Source: Corynebacterium simulans
GTDB lineage: Bacteria > Actinomycetota > Actinomycetes > Mycobacteriales > Mycobacteriaceae
Direction: 5' to 3'
Assembly (NCBI RefSeq): GCF_001586215.1
Contig: NZ_CP014634.1
Coordinates: 1,116,001 to 1,180,000 of the forward strand
Length of the DNA: 64,000 nucleotides
Shown: positions 62,119 to 64,000 of the stretch, piece after piece
How the letters are laid out: each line of letters begins with the position of its first letter
Numbering within the stretch: position 1 is the first letter of the stretch
Notes under the pieces: model-generated
The model's database searches: none
What the model was told of the DNA's origin: nothing
Seen by the model: the letters and a program-made list of their open reading frames with translations, nothing else
Position numbers and translations under genes: made by a program

Positions 62119-62163
62119 ATGAAACCCCATACAAGCAGCGCAGCCGCTTGTAAGATGTTTCAT
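62119..62163. repeat. 45-bp palindrome in the whcA leader
   Basis: ATGAAAC (62119) pairs with GTTTCAT (ending 62163), and inside TACAAGC pairs with GCTTGTA. It lies 55 bp upstream of whcA and has no T-run on the side that would terminate whcA transcription, so it looks like a leader structure or an operator. Confidence 0.6.
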
Positions 62164-62287
62164 ATTGCGGAATATTATGTAACAACGGTAAGTGTATTCA
62201 CACGCGTAAGCACTTGTCTAACACGTCACACTTTAGGGGGGAGTTCATTCTTCCCCGCTCACAGTTTCACCACGTAGGGTGTTTCTC

Positions 62288-64000
62288 GTGACTGTCATCA
62301 AATCCCTGGGAAAAATTGCCCTCTCCACGGTTCTCGTGGGGGCGCTCATCGCCGTAGTAATTGCCCCCTTTGCGGGTCTTTCTGGTGTGGCAATTGCCCG
62401 TACCAACGACACCATGCAGTCAGATCTGCAAGATCTCACTGCTGGCGACGCCCCAGGCGTATCCACGATTTTGGACGCCAAAGGCAACAGCCTGGCCTAT
62501 ATATATGAGCAGCGTCGCCACCCTGTTAGCGCCGAGAAGATTTCCAAACCGATGAAGCAGGCAATCGTCGCCATCGAGGACCGCCGGTTCTACGAGCACG
62601 AGGGCGTTGACTTCCAAGGCAATTTCCGTGCCCTTTGGAGCAACTTGGCTTCCGGCGGCGTCTCCCAGGGCGCTTCAACTTTGAACCAGCAATATGTAAA
62701 GAACTACCTGCTGCTGGTCAATGCCAAAACGGAAGAAGAGCGCGCCGCCGCCATCGAGCAATCGGTACCGCGCAAGCTGCGTGAGATGCGCATGGCAACG
62801 GACCTCGATAAGAAGCTGGACAAGGAAGAAATCCTCAGCAATTACCTGAACCTCGTCCCCTTCGGCAATCACGCCTACGGCGTCGAGGCCGCTGCGCGCA
62901 CCTATTTTGGCACCCATGCTTCTGAACTCACCGTGCCACAGGCAGCGATGCTGGCCGGCATGGTCCAATCCTCTGAGTACCTCAACCCCTTTACCAATAA
63001 GGACGAGGTGCTCTCGCGCCGCAACCTCGTGCTGCAGTCCATGGCAGATAGCGGTTCCATCACCCAGGAAGAGGCCGATAAGTACGCCCAGCAAGATCTC
63101 GGCGTACTCGATAAGCCTTCCCTACTTCCTAACGGTTGCATCAGCGCCAAGGATCGTGGCTTCTTCTGCGATTACGTCATCGAATACCTAGAAGAAAAGG
63201 GCATCTCCCGCGAGCAGCTCGCCCGCGGCGGCTACACCATCCGCACCACGCTGAACCCGGACGTACAAGACCAAGCACTCAATGCGGTGCGCTCTCAGAC
63301 AGACCCCAATACACCCGGCGTCGCCGAGGTAATGAACGTAGTCGAGCCCAGCAAGTCCAACCGCCCAGTGCTCGCCATGGTCTCCTCCCGCACTTATGGT
63401 CTGGACCTCGACAAGAACGAAACCATGCTCCCGCAGCCGCACTCCCTAGTGGGCAACGGCGCCGGCTCGGTCTTCAAGGTCTTTACCGCCGCTGCCGCTC
63501 TGGAGTCTGGTTATGGCATCAAAAATCAGCTCGATGTCCCAACCCACTACGAAGCAGAGGGCTTGGGCTCCGGCGGTGCCGTGGGCTGCCCACCTAACCG
63601 CTATTGCGTGGAAAACGCCGGCAACTACGCCGCGACCATGACGATGCAGGATGCCTTGGCGTTCTCGCCGAATACGACCTTCATCAAGCTCATCGAGCAG
63701 GTCGGCGTGGAGCACGTAGTAGATATGTCCGTAAAACTGGGCCTGCGCTCCTATGACGAAAAGGGCAGCTACGACAAGGACACCTCGATCGCCCAACACA
63801 TCAAGGAATCCAACCTGGGTTCTTACACGCTTGGACCGACTGCCGTAGATCCGCTGGAGCTGGCTAACGTCGGCGCCACCTTGGCCTCGGAGGGAATGTG
63901 GTGTGAGCCTAACCCGATCAGCAAGATCACGGACAAGGACGGCAACGAGGTCTACCTCAAGGTTCCGAATTGCGAGCGCGCCGTCAACAAGGACATCGCC
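62288..64000 (+). CDS. ponA: Class A penicillin-binding protein (5' part)
   Basis: The gene is open to the window edge after 571 codons. The start is GTG 62288 (VTVIKSLGKIALSTVLVGAL), with one membrane anchor. The transglycosylase domain shows AIEDRRFYEHEGVDFQGNFR, GASTLNQQYVKNYLL, LNLVPFGNHAYGVEAAARTY and TVPQAAMLAGMVQ. The transpeptidase has the active serine in GAGSVFKVFTAAAALE (SxxK) and SPN in ALAFSPNTTFI; the KTG motif lies outside. Cysteines in LPNGCIS, FFCDYV and GCPPNRYC may pair. It corresponds to C. glutamicum Pbp1a and mycobacterial PonA2. It is divergent from whcA. Confidence 0.93.
   Translation, partial: MTVIKSLGKIALSTVLVGALIAVVIAPFAGLSGVAIARTNDTMQSDLQDLTAGDAPGVSTILDAKGNSLAYIYEQRRHPVSAEKISKPMKQAIVAIEDRRFYEHEGVDFQGNFRALWSNLASGGVSQGASTLNQQYVKNYLLLVNAKTEEERAAAIEQSVPRKLREMRMATDLDKKLDKEEILSNYLNLVPFGNHAYGVEAAARTYFGTHASELTVPQAAMLAGMVQSSEYLNPFTNKDEVLSRRNLVLQSMADSGSITQEEADKYAQQDLGVLDKPSLLPNGCISAKDRGFFCDYVIEYLEEKGISREQLARGGYTIRTTLNPDVQDQALNAVRSQTDPNTPGVAEVMNVVEPSKSNRPVLAMVSSRTYGLDLDKNETMLPQPHSLVGNGAGSVFKVFTAAAALESGYGIKNQLDVPTHYEAEGLGSGGAVGCPPNRYCVENAGNYAATMTMQDALAFSPNTTFIKLIEQVGVEHVVDMSVKLGLRSYDEKGSYDKDTSIAQHIKESNLGSYTLGPTAVDPLELANVGATLASEGMWCEPNPISKITDKDGNEVYLKVPNCERAVNKDIA

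Noticed and set aside
62065-62163. 33-residue N-terminal extension of WhcA with a CAAC motif
   Set aside because: WhiB proteins of this type begin near MTVSLKV, an AAAGGAG ribosome-binding site precedes ATG 62064, and the extension is mostly the palindrome.

Overview
The window is chromosomal DNA of a Corynebacterium (high confidence for the genus, none for the species). It carries Antigen-85-type mycolyltransferases, mycothiol-dependent formaldehyde dehydrogenase, RamB, GlxR, a WhiB-family regulator and a fused RmlC-RmlD. From about 30 kb onward the gene order matches the conserved mycobacterial/corynebacterial block holB, cyclase, topA, cspA, helicase, tad genes, ssd, dpp, marP, nudix, tlpA, nth, crp/glxR, ridA, whiB, ponA. 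GC content is moderately high. Many start codons are GTG and several genes look leaderless.

Layout. 0-4.1 kb: the 5' part of sdhC, divergent ramB (regulator of acetate metabolism), convergent lpd, and a 36-codon porin-like peptide gene with its own strong terminator. 4.4-7 kb: two tandem secreted mycolyltransferases. 7-10 kb: a short M1 metallopeptidase and a DUF222/HNH protein. 10-13.3 kb: dTDP-rhamnose genes rmlB, rmlCD, rmlA. 13.3-16 kb: mycothiol-dependent formaldehyde dehydrogenase with a metallo-beta-lactamase-fold partner, then a secreted SGNH hydrolase. 16-22.1 kb: an acyl-CoA synthetase and the N-acetylglucosamine operon nagA-nagB-nagE.

22.1-30.4 kb is accessory. It holds a frameshifted hydrolase, a 29-codon peptide directly coupled to an MFS transporter, a DUF3800-like gene behind a repeat-rich promoter, an IS21-type transposase remnant with a 10-bp-period repeat, an HTH gene, and an element with two tandem large serine recombinases, a small accessory protein and a ClbS/DfsB-family gene. 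The element ends beside a tRNA-Thr gene in DNA carrying repeated CGCTAACGC motifs.

30.5-50 kb: holB, the membrane adenylate cyclase cyaB, a DUF418 protein, topA, dedA, cspA, an Hrq1/MrfA-type helicase, a compact Tad pilus locus (ssd-tadA-tadB-tadC-flp-tadE-tadE-like), a 6C RNA, a HAD phosphatase, a holin-like protein and an epoxide-hydrolase-like protein. 50-56 kb: a dipeptide/oligopeptide ABC transporter. 56-64 kb: marP-like protease, CoA pyrophosphatase, TlpA-like thioredoxin, nth, a 32-aa membrane peptide, glxR, an MBL hydrolase, ridA, a DUF4177 protein, whcA/whiB4 and the 5' part of the class A penicillin-binding protein gene.

Regulatory wiring is a theme. CyaB should make the cAMP sensed by GlxR. 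Candidate GlxR, DtxR and RamB sites lie between sdhC and ramB, and candidate GlxR sites lie before glxR itself. The least explained items are the porin-like peptide, the peptide-MFS pair, the ClbS-like cargo with its repeat cluster, the helix-phased GCACCATTT repeat, and two large palindromes in convergent intergenic gaps.
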